Shown: piece after piece, positions 1 to 6,028 of the stretch | How the letters are laid out: each line of letters starts with the position of its first letter | Numbering within the stretch: the first letter of the stretch is position 1 | Assembly: GCA_035648595.1 (NCBI GenBank) | Contig: DASRLH010000323.1 | Coordinates: 1-6,028, forward strand | Direction: 5' to 3' | From: RYN-428 sp035648595 | Lineage (GTDB): Bacteria > Planctomycetota > Phycisphaerae > Tepidisphaerales > Tepidisphaeraceae | DNA length: 6,028 nucleotides | The notes under the pieces: model-generated | What the model saw: only the letters and a program-made list of their open reading frames with translations | Databases searched by the model: none | Told to the model about the DNA's origin: nothing | Program-made: the position numbers and the translations under genes

Positions 1-222
1 CCGCGAAATCTTCCCACAGTTGTAGCGTTCTCCTCGTGAGGTTGGGGCTGTGGACTCTCACGCAAAGGCACATAAGGTATTAGCCCTTAGGCCCGTAGTA
101 CTTGGCTGCTACATGCCGTTCCCATTCCCGCCACGGAAAACCGTCAGCATATCGCGAATGCGTTGATTGCGTACCTTCCCAAAAACCTCCGGCGGGCATC
201 GCAAACGGCGTATCCTAAGCTC

Positions 223-363
223 ATGATGCTAGCGATCGTCCGTCAGTTGAAAGCGAAACGCGCAATCGAAGCGCTCGAATCCTTCGGACGGCATATGCAA
301 TCAGTGGCAACTCCAGCAGAGATCGACGAGTTGGAGAAAGCTCTTGATCGCAAAGCATCGTAG
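223..363 (+). CDS. Small antitoxin-like hypothetical protein (46 aa)
   Basis: I do not recognise a named family. From the ATG at 223 the product is 46 residues, begins MMLAIVRQLKAKRAIEALE and ends ELEKALDRKAS; it is charged and predicted mostly helical. The frame is open upstream to a TTG at 163 (66 residues), but neither start has a clear Shine-Dalgarno, and the extra 20 residues look less protein-like, so I prefer the ATG. The case for an antitoxin is context: the last 20 bases overlap a second frame (from TTG 344) that encodes a PIN-toxin N-terminus, and overlapping small-antitoxin/PIN-toxin gene order is the usual arrangement of such modules. The partner is truncated, so this is probably an orphan or decaying gene. 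It could also be a chance ORF. Confidence 0.4.
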   Translation: MMLAIVRQLKAKRAIEALESFGRHMQSVATPAEIDELEKALDRKAS

Positions 364-445
364 GATCGTCGTCGACACCAACCTCCTGGTCAGCGCCTCT
401 CTCGCTGGCTACGCGGTACTGGGTGAACGTGGGACGGTTTTGTAG
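344..445 (+). pseudogene. Truncated PIN-domain toxin remnant (N-terminal fragment)
   Basis: Read from a TTG at 344, the frame gives about 33 residues and stops at TAG 443-445. Its core is RRIVVDTNLLVSASLAGYA. The R-I-V-V-D-T-N-L-L-V-S-A string matches the first beta strand and first catalytic Asp of PIN-domain ribonucleases (VapC-like and the 'PIN family toxin component' group), which normally run to about 130-150 residues. Nothing resembling the later acidic motifs follows in any plus frame before the convergent serine dehydratase gene, so only the first of the metal-binding acidic residues is present and the fragment cannot be active. It overlaps the end of the small antitoxin-like ORF by 20 bases, as expected for translationally coupled toxin-antitoxin genes. 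I infer deletion of the toxin body. The motif is short, so chance resemblance is possible but unlikely. Confidence 0.55.
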
Positions 446-486
446 CTAGGATTATGCCTGCGTTCGTGTCACTGCCTGCTCAGAAT

Positions 487-511
487 GACATTTCTCTTTC
501 GAGAAATTGTC
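487..511. terminator. Hairpin between convergent genes, possible terminator
   Basis: A perfect 7-bp inverted repeat (ATTTCTC at 490-496, GAGAAAT at 501-507) encloses a 4-base loop. Three further pairs (GAC 487-489 with GTC 509-511) extend it across a bulged T at 508. Read on the minus strand, downstream of the serine dehydratase stop at 541, the loop is GAAA, a stable GNRA tetraloop. It sits between the ends of two convergent reading frames, where a terminator is expected. No T tract follows on either strand, so it is not a textbook intrinsic terminator. Confidence 0.35.
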
Positions 512-540
512 CAGGAAAAACAAAGGCGGACGGTGATTCT

Positions 541-2043
<1,503 letters not shown>

Positions 2044-2055
2044 GAGTTGCGTCGA

Positions 2056-2067
2056 CGCCTGCAGGCG
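2056..2067. promoter_or_regulatory. 12-bp perfect palindrome upstream of the serine dehydratase start
   Basis: CGCCTGCAGGCG reads identically on both strands. It lies 12 bases upstream of the serine dehydratase ATG and just downstream of a TACAAT hexamer (minus strand, 2076-2081) that could be a -10 box, so it would fall at the start of the transcript. Position and symmetry suit an operator or a small 5'-UTR hairpin. No good -35 was found at the right spacing and no regulator is known. Confidence 0.3.
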
Positions 2068-2095
2068 CGAAAACCATTGTAGGCGTCGGAGCGGG

Positions 2096-3148
2096 TCATT
2101 GGAGTTGCGGGTTCTGAGGCGTCGTTGGTTGCGGCTCTCCCGGCAGGGGATTGGCGGGCATCGGTTTCGCAGGAGCTGCGGCTGCGGGTACAGGTGCCTG
2201 GCGTTCCACGGGAGCGGGCGTTTGGGCGGGCGACGGCTCCAGGCCCGGCTCAGGCCTTGGAGGCACTTCGCGGATCGTGTGCGGCTCTTTCTTCTCCGCC
2301 TCGGGCGATGGATGCGGCTCGAAGACGCGGATGTACGCTGCGGCGGCGGTTAGCCGGACAGCCAGTTTGTCGTCGTCGAAAAGGGGACGAAGCTGCTCGG
2401 CTGTGGCGTTGCCGTGCCAGTCGCCCAGGCCTTTGGCGGCAGCGGCGCGCACCGCGAAATCCTTGTCGGACAGCGCGTCCACAAGCGCTTCATGGACTGT
2501 TTCCGTGTGCTCTTCGGCGAGCATGTCGACGGCGGCGGCGCGGCCAGGGTCGCCGCCATTTTTGTGGATGAACTCGATGGCCTTCACGCCAAATCCGAAG
2601 GGTCCGAGAAAGAAGCCCGCGCCCTGGTCGATCCCAATTTTCGCCAGCGCCGCGGGGCTGTGCAGTTCCTTTGCGGCCTTATGCTTTTGTGTTTTGATCA
2701 TGCCGAGCTTGTCGTGCGTATCGCCTGCAACCACGGCGAGAAGGAGGTCTTCACCGGAGCTGTCGTGCATCTTCCACAGCGTGATGGCGGCGGCGTAGGC
2801 GACCTGGGGGTCGGGGTCGTCCAGCGCGGCGCGAAGGCGGTCGATCAGTTGGGGGTTCTTCGATTTGCCGGCGGCGAGAATGGCCGCGGTGCGAACGTCC
2901 ATGTCCTTGCCGACGATGGCGTCGCCGATAAGGTGTTCGGCGCGCGGATCGGCGCCCATGGTCCCGAGCGCGGCGAGCGCCTGGATGCGATCGTTCTGCG
3001 ATTTGTCGGGCGCGGCGCTGCTGGCCAGCATCGACCACGCGCGATCGATGGACGGCGGAAGCAGGCCGGTTTGCTGAGCTTGCGCGGCGGGGAAGACGAT
3101 AGAACAAACGAGCGCGGCAATTGTAGCGGGACGCAGCCAGAGTGTCAT
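2096..3148 (-). CDS. Exported HEAT-repeat protein with a Pro/Ala-rich C-terminal tail
   Basis: The 350-residue product has a Sec signal peptide: MTLWLRPATIAALVCSIVF is a hydrophobic core, followed by PAAQAQQ with likely cleavage after AQA at residue 24. Its mature form should therefore be periplasmic or outside the cell. HEAT-like helical pairs are visible in two blocks. Residues about 52-130 contain RIQALAALGTMG, DVRTAAILAAGKSKN and DPQVAYAAAITLWKM; residues about 202-273 contain AAAVDMLAEEH, DFAVRAAAAKGLGDW and LAVRLTAAAAYI. Between them is a Gly-rich stretch (174-190, GIDQGAGFFLGPFGFGVKA with neighbours). From about residue 278 the chain is a disordered Pro/Ala/Glu-rich tail. HEAT proteins are usually binding scaffolds, and no catalytic motif is visible. 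The start is well supported by an AAGGAG Shine-Dalgarno (3159-3154) five bases before the ATG. The partner and function are unknown. It lies upstream of the serine dehydratase gene on the same strand. Confidence 0.85.
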   Translation of the reverse strand: MTLWLRPATIAALVCSIVFPAAQAQQTGLLPPSIDRAWSMLASSAAPDKSQNDRIQALAALGTMGADPRAEHLIGDAIVGKDMDVRTAAILAAGKSKNPQLIDRLRAALDDPDPQVAYAAAITLWKMHDSSGEDLLLAVVAGDTHDKLGMIKTQKHKAAKELHSPAALAKIGIDQGAGFFLGPFGFGVKAIEFIHKNGGDPGRAAAVDMLAEEHTETVHEALVDALSDKDFAVRAAAAKGLGDWHGNATAEQLRPLFDDDKLAVRLTAAAAYIRVFEPHPSPEAEKKEPHTIREVPPRPEPGLEPSPAQTPAPVERQAPVPAAAAPAKPMPANPLPGEPQPTTPQNPQLQ

Positions 3149-3153
3149 GGGTT

Positions 3154-3159
3154 CTCCTT
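3154..3159 (-). promoter_or_regulatory. Strong ribosome binding site for the HEAT-repeat gene
   Basis: Read on the minus strand, AAGGAG is followed by AACCC and then the ATG at 3148-3146. This fixes the start and rules out the longer minus-strand frame that begins at 3218 in another phase. It is the best Shine-Dalgarno in the minus-strand cluster. Confidence 0.75.
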
Positions 3160-3256
3160 ACCTGTTTTGAGATGCGGGCAAGAGGAATCCCGTGATGGGA
3201 ATTGCGCCGATTTTGCAATCGTTTGCGCGCATCCGTGGTGTCTTGAGTGACGCTCG

Positions 3257-3676
3257 TTATGGAGAATCCGGTTTGCGGGGCCTGGCCGTGAGTTCGCCGG
3301 TCGAAGCTTTCTTCGCGGCTGTCTGCTTGGCGAGCACGTTGTGGAACGCCGTCGACAGCGCGCCGGCGAGGACGCTTTCCGGTGCGTCGAGGCGGACGAG
3401 GGTCATGCCCATCCGGCCCCAGCCGCCCGGAGCCGGCGTGAAATGCTCGGGCGCATCGGCGAGGAATTCTGCTTGCTGCTCGGCCGTTAGCTTGAGTGTG
3501 CCGAGGCCGCGGGCGCGGTAAGCCAGCGTGGCGAAAATCTTGTCCTTGATGCGGAAATCCGGCGCGCCCATGTGCGAGGACTCGATTGCGCCGGGCAGCG
3601 CGAGGGCGAGGCGGCGAAACGTGTCCGGGCTGGCGACTGGCGTTGCTTTGGGGACGGCGGCAGACTTCTTCGGCAT
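3257..3676 (-). CDS. MmcQ/YjbR family protein
   Basis: This 139-residue protein matches the MmcQ/YjbR (CyaY-like fold) family. The characteristic elements are FRRLALALPGAIESSHMGAP (20-39), DFRIKDKIFATLA (40-52), LKLTAEQQAEFLADAPEHFTP (61-81) and GGWGRMGMTLVRLD (84-97), followed by a final helix with ALSTAFHNVLAKQ (106-118). The family is often labelled 'DNA-binding' from a proposed double-wing fold, but no precise biochemical role is established. The first 16 residues (Lys/Ala/Pro-rich) and about 20 at the end (AAKKASTGELTARPRKPDSP) are low-complexity extensions with no family match that I can see. The ATG is preceded by GGAAGGAAG (3694-3686) nine bases upstream. It is the first gene of the minus-strand cluster, divergent from the YifB-type gene. 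Confidence 0.87.
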   Translation of the reverse strand: MPKKSAAVPKATPVASPDTFRRLALALPGAIESSHMGAPDFRIKDKIFATLAYRARGLGTLKLTAEQQAEFLADAPEHFTPAPGGWGRMGMTLVRLDAPESVLAGALSTAFHNVLAKQTAAKKASTGELTARPRKPDSP

Positions 3677-3700
3677 AGCTTGTGGCTTCCTTCCGCGTCG

Positions 3701-3706
3701 ATTGTA
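3701..3706 (-). promoter_or_regulatory. Candidate -10 box for the MmcQ/YjbR gene
   Basis: Minus-strand TACAAT matches five of six bases of the sigma-70 -10 consensus and lies 24 bases upstream of the ATG, just before the ribosome binding site. A -35 element at 16-18 bases is not clear (TTGCCG occurs but only 14 bases away), so the call rests on the -10 alone. Confidence 0.3.
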
Positions 3707-3782
3707 GCTGGCTTCAAGTCCGGCAACGCCGACTCAGGCACTCTCAAGCAGAAGCACCGACCGCCGTCCTTACTCAGAACTC

Positions 3783-3820
3783 ACAACTTACAACTAATCA
3801 ACCGACAACCGACAACCGCA
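3783..3820. repeat. Period-7 CAAC tandem repeat
   Basis: Two units ACAACTT and ACAACTA (3783-3796) are followed, after a short interruption, by AACCGAC, AACCGAC and AACCGCA (3800-3820). All keep a 7-base period with a conserved CAAC core. The tract is AC-rich and much lower in G than the neighbouring genes. It lies in the divergent intergenic region directly upstream of the YifB-type gene. From memory, similar CAACTGACAACTG-type tracts occur between genes in Acidobacteriota; their role is unknown. Confidence 0.6.
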
Positions 3821-3838
3821 AACCAAGGATGCTAGACT
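3809..3838 (+). promoter_or_regulatory. Weak candidate promoter for the YifB-type gene
   Basis: CCGACA (3809-3814, four of six matches to TTGACA) lies 18 bases upstream of TAGACT (3833-3838, four of six matches to TATAAT). The predicted transcript would start near 3845, about 36 bases before the ATG at 3881. The -35 lies inside the CAAC repeat, so repeat length could affect it. Sequence support is weak. Confidence 0.25.
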
Positions 3839-3880
3839 CGGATAACTTTACGGCCTCAGTCGCGGGACCAGGCGGGCACG

Positions 3881-5476
3881 ATGCTCTATAAGACGCGCAG
3901 CGCGGCGGTGTATGGCATCGACGCGCACATTATCGATGTGGAAGTCGACTTCTTCGGCGTCAAGGAGAGGGACGACGCCACGTTCAGCATGGTGGGCCTC
4001 CCCGACGCTGCGGTGCGCGAAAGCCGCGACCGGGTGCGGGCCGCGATCAAGAACTCCGGCTTCGATCTGCCGCCCACACGCATCACCATCAACCTCGCTC
4101 CCGCCGACTTGAAGAAGGAAGGCTCGGGGTTCGATCTGCCTATTGCGGTGGGGATTCTCGGCGCGTATGGCGGACTGAACCTCAAGGACGCGAGCGACTT
4201 TGTGCTGGTCGGAGAACTGGGACTCGACGGCGGCTTGCGCGCGGTGCAGGGCATGCTGCCCATCGCGGTGGCGGCGCGGTCGGCGGGCATCAGGAACCTG
4301 GTGATTCCCGCGGCGAACGCGCGCGAAGCCGCCGTGGTGCAGGGCGTGAACGTGTATCCGGTAAAGAGTTTGCTGGAGGTGCGCGAGCTGTTGAACGCAG
4401 CGGAATTTGGGACGATGACGGCGATGCCGCTGGTGGTCGATACAAGCCAGTTGCTGGCCGAAGCGTTGGAATATCACGCGGACTTTCGCGACGTGCGCGG
4501 ACAGCATGTTGCCAAGCGCGCGCTGGAAGTGGCAGCGGCGGGTGGGCACAATATCCTGATGATCGGCCCGCCGGGGTCGGGCAAGACGATGTTGGCGAAA
4601 CGGCTGCCTTCGATCCTCACTCCTCTGCGGTTCGAGGAAGCGTTAGAGACGACGAAAATTCACTCCGTCGCCGGCGTGCTCGACGCCGAGCAGGGGCTGG
4701 TGACACAACGGCCGTTCCGTTCGCCGCACCACACGATCTCCGACGCCGGGTTGATTGGGGGAGGGATGATTCCTCGGCCGGGCGAAGTTTCCCTCGCCCA
4801 CAACGGCCTGCTGTTCCTGGACGAACTGCCGGAGTTCCCGCGCAATGTGCTGGAGGTGATGCGGCAGCCGCTCGAGGACGGCACGGTAACCATCGCGCGC
4901 GCGGCCATGAGCCTGACATTTCCCGCGAGGTTCATGTTGGCCGCCGCGATGAATCCCTGTCCCTGCGGCTACCACAACGACAAGAGCCGCGACTGCGTCT
5001 GCACGCCGCCGATGATCCAGCGCTATGTGGCGAAGGTGAGCGGGCCGCTGCTGGACCGCATCGATATCCACATCGAAGTCCCGGCTGTGCAGTACAAAGA
5101 GCTGCGGAGCGGTGCGGCGGCGGAGGGCTCGAAAGAAATTCGGACGCGAGTACTGGCGGCCCGGGAACGCCAACATGCGCGGTTTCTGGAAGCCGGGGCG
5201 CGGACGAAGGGGACCACCCGCGGGGCCAGCCGCGCCGTGTTTTCCAACGCACAGATGAGCACGCAGCAGATACGCATTCACTGCGAGTTGAACAGCGACG
5301 CCGAGCGCCTGCTGGAACGCGCGATGCAGCAGCAGGGGCTGAGTGCGCGGGCGCATGACCGGATTCTGAAGGTCGCGCGGACCATCGCGGACCTGGAAGC
5401 CGCGCAAACGATTGCGGTAAAACATATTGCGGAGGCGATCCAGTATCGGACGCTGGACCGCAGTTACTGGGGCTAG
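3881..5476 (+). CDS. yifB: YifB/ComM family Mg-chelatase-like AAA+ ATPase
   Basis: This 531-residue protein belongs to the YifB/ComM family. ComM is a hexameric helicase that promotes branch migration during natural transformation; YifB is the E. coli name. Residues about 1-165 form the Lon-protease-like (S5-fold) domain, opening MLYKTRSAAVYGIDAHIIDV and containing FSMVGLPDAAVRESRDRV and KEGSGFDLPIAVGIL. The AAA+ core has Walker A GPPGSGKT (229-236), the RPFRSPHHTISDAGLIGGG block (277-295) and Walker B LLFLDE (310-315). MNPCPCGYHND (357-367) begins a CxC-(9)-CxC cysteine cluster (C360, C362, C372, C374). The Mg_chelatase C-terminal domain ends with GLSARAHDRILKVARTIADL (486-505), the sensor-2 region. 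It is about 25 residues longer than E. coli YifB; part of the excess is near 436-452. The start fits the family N-terminus, but the Shine-Dalgarno is poor. DNA uptake is not demonstrated by this context, since no other competence gene is present. Confidence 0.95.
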   Translation: MLYKTRSAAVYGIDAHIIDVEVDFFGVKERDDATFSMVGLPDAAVRESRDRVRAAIKNSGFDLPPTRITINLAPADLKKEGSGFDLPIAVGILGAYGGLNLKDASDFVLVGELGLDGGLRAVQGMLPIAVAARSAGIRNLVIPAANAREAAVVQGVNVYPVKSLLEVRELLNAAEFGTMTAMPLVVDTSQLLAEALEYHADFRDVRGQHVAKRALEVAAAGGHNILMIGPPGSGKTMLAKRLPSILTPLRFEEALETTKIHSVAGVLDAEQGLVTQRPFRSPHHTISDAGLIGGGMIPRPGEVSLAHNGLLFLDELPEFPRNVLEVMRQPLEDGTVTIARAAMSLTFPARFMLAAAMNPCPCGYHNDKSRDCVCTPPMIQRYVAKVSGPLLDRIDIHIEVPAVQYKELRSGAAAEGSKEIRTRVLAARERQHARFLEAGARTKGTTRGASRAVFSNAQMSTQQIRIHCELNSDAERLLERAMQQQGLSARAHDRILKVARTIADLEAAQTIAVKHIAEAIQYRTLDRSYWG

Positions 5477-5550
5477 GGTGCCTCAACCGACTCAAAACAA
5501 AGGTGATCCAGCCGTCGAAAGTCTGAGGAAAACGGCCCCAGAAAAAGACA

Positions 5551-5579
5551 TTGACCTGTCTGTGGTGCAGGCGTAGAGT
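5551..5579 (+). promoter_or_regulatory. Candidate distal sigma-70-type promoter
   Basis: TTGACC (5551-5556, five of six matches to TTGACA) is separated by 17 bases from TAGAGT (5574-5579, four of six matches to TATAAT). Spacing is ideal. A transcript would begin near 5586, about 240 bases before rpoZ, and would include the palindrome and hairpin of this region. Confidence 0.4.
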
Positions 5580-5719
5580 GTTGGTAGTGTCCCGGTTCCA
5601 GAATCGTGGGCCCGGGCCATGTTTTAATCCTTTGGCGGAGCAGTCGCCAACCCATAACAAGCACAGTCTGCCGCATGCGCTCCTCAATTGCAGGGGTAGG
5701 GCGCTTTGTATGGTGGCCG

Positions 5720-5749
5720 TTGTTCGACCGGATGTCTAAGTTTTGTAAT
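5720..5749 (+). promoter_or_regulatory. Candidate proximal promoter for rpoZ
   Basis: TTGTTC (5720-5725, three of six matches) lies 18 bases before TGTAAT (5744-5749, five of six matches to TATAAT). Transcription would start near 5756, giving a leader of about 69 bases before the rpoZ ATG. The -10 is good and the -35 is poor. Confidence 0.33.
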
Positions 5750-5810
5750 AGCCGCAAGTTAGCAGTGCAAGCGATGCATCGTGGAGGTTCTGCGGCGCGT
5801 CTAAACGATA

Positions 5811-5815
5811 GGGAG
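5811..5815 (+). promoter_or_regulatory. Ribosome binding site for rpoZ
   Basis: GGGAG lies nine bases before the ATG at 5825 and supports that start for the edge-truncated gene. Confidence 0.6.
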
Positions 5816-5824
5816 ACAAGAATT

Positions 5825-6028
5825 ATGCGCTCAGATTTAATTTTTGGAGCACTTACGCACGTCAGCAATCGCTACAAGCTGTGCCAGCTCGCCTCGAAGG
5901 CGACGCGCAAGCTCCACAAGCCGAACACCCGGCTGCAGGATACGACCAACGAAGTGCTCGAGCGGTTCAAGGACACGGTTCCGATGAGCACGAGCGAAGA
6001 TGTCGATGTAGATCCATTGCCGCGCGCC
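5825..6028 (+). CDS. rpoZ: RNA polymerase omega subunit, 5' part (runs off the window)
   Basis: The frame is open for 68 codons from the ATG at 5825 to the window edge with no stop, so the gene is partial at its 3' end. The product begins MRSDLIFGALTHVSNRYKLC. The S-N-R-Y-x-L-C-x-L-A-x-x-A-T-R-K-L segment (14-30) matches the conserved helix of omega subunits (compare GNRFDLVLVAARRARQ in E. coli RpoZ) that contacts the beta-prime subunit. The MRSDL(I/V)FGA start is what I recall for Acidobacteriota omega. Omega helps fold and assemble RNA polymerase and can contribute a ppGpp site in some phyla. Residues 49-68 (KDTVPMSTSEDVDVDPLPRA, read in two parts) are acidic and poorly conserved. A GGGAG site nine bases upstream supports the start. 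The antisense frame overlapping it has no family features. Confidence 0.85.
   Translation, partial: MRSDLIFGALTHVSNRYKLCQLASKATRKLHKPNTRLQDTTNEVLERFKDTVPMSTSEDVDVDPLPRA

Larger units (their letters stand above)
5477..5824. other. 348-base intergenic region upstream of rpoZ
   Basis: No convincing gene lies here: the open frames start at TTG or run antisense and lack ribosome binding sites and recognisable motifs. What is visible: an imperfect CCTCA/TGAGG inverted repeat just after the YifB-type stop; a promoter-like site at 5551-5579; a 10-bp perfect palindrome GGCCCGGGCC (5609-5618); a perfect 6-bp hairpin TTGGCG (5632-5637) / CGCCAA (5645-5650) with a 7-base loop; and a second promoter-like site at 5720-5749. 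The base composition is less GC-rich than in the flanking genes. A long rpoZ leader or a small non-coding RNA would fit, but neither is shown. Confidence 0.5.

Noticed and set aside
14..53. CCACAG/CTGTGG inverted repeat near the left edge, with a small inner CCTC/GAGG pair
   Set aside because: It is short, has a large loop and no T tract, and could arise by chance. No gene is adjacent inside the window to give it meaning.
76..90. GGTATTAGCCC resembling the antisense of a 16S rRNA segment (GGGCTAATACC)
   Set aside because: Only about 11 bases match and the flanks show none of the surrounding rRNA sequence, so this is chance.
2414..3250. Plus-strand open frame of 278 codons
   Set aside because: It is antisense to the HEAT-repeat gene, which has a signal peptide and a strong ribosome binding site. 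No family features are seen in the plus frame.
3848..4549. Minus-strand open frame of 233 codons
   Set aside because: It is antisense to the conserved N-terminal domain of the YifB-type protein and is His/Arg-rich with no motif.
4643..5425. Minus-strand open frame of 260 codons
   Set aside because: It is antisense to the AAA+ core and C-terminal domain of the YifB-type gene, with composition typical of a shadow frame.
5551..5739. Plus-strand TTG-start frame of 62 codons in the same gap
   Set aside because: It has no Shine-Dalgarno and no motif, and its TTG coincides with the -35 of a promoter-like site.
5473..5868. Minus-strand open frame of 131 codons across the gap before rpoZ
   Set aside because: It overlaps the rpoZ start and ribosome binding site in antisense, has no recognisable domain, and no good ribosome binding site was seen.

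Overview
The window looks like chromosomal DNA from a GC-rich bacterium, most likely an Acidobacteriota (Terriglobia-like). Three signs suggest this: an omega subunit of RNA polymerase that opens with MRSDLIFGAL, a secreted Ala/Pro-rich HEAT-repeat protein, and a period-7 CAAC repeat between genes. The assignment is an inference from sequence style and was not searched against any database.

Layout from left to right. Positions 1-540 hold a small antitoxin-like ORF (223-363, +). It overlaps a stub with the N-terminal signature of a PIN-domain toxin (344-445, +), which stops after about 33 residues; together they look like the remains of a toxin-antitoxin pair. A hairpin (487-511) lies between this stub and the convergent gene that follows. 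Three minus-strand genes come next, in transcription order from high to low coordinate: a MmcQ/YjbR-fold protein (3676-3257), an exported HEAT-repeat protein (3148-2096) and a single-chain iron-sulfur L-serine dehydratase (2043-541). The gaps of 108 and 52 bases allow co-transcription, but each gene also has candidate start signals of its own. A 204-base divergent intergenic region (3677-3880) carries candidate promoters in both directions and the CAAC repeat. On the plus strand follow a YifB/ComM-type AAA+ ATPase (3881-5476), a 348-base non-coding stretch with two promoter-like sites and local palindromes, and the start of rpoZ (5825 to the window end, truncated by the edge).

Functionally this is mostly a housekeeping neighbourhood: serine catabolism to pyruvate, a DNA-processing helicase-like ATPase and a core RNA polymerase subunit. 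I see no insertion sequence, CRISPR array, rRNA or tRNA. I also see no convincing new multi-gene system. The points most worth a second look are the PIN-toxin remnant, the long leader or possible non-coding RNA upstream of rpoZ, the palindrome just upstream of the serine dehydratase, and the exported HEAT protein.
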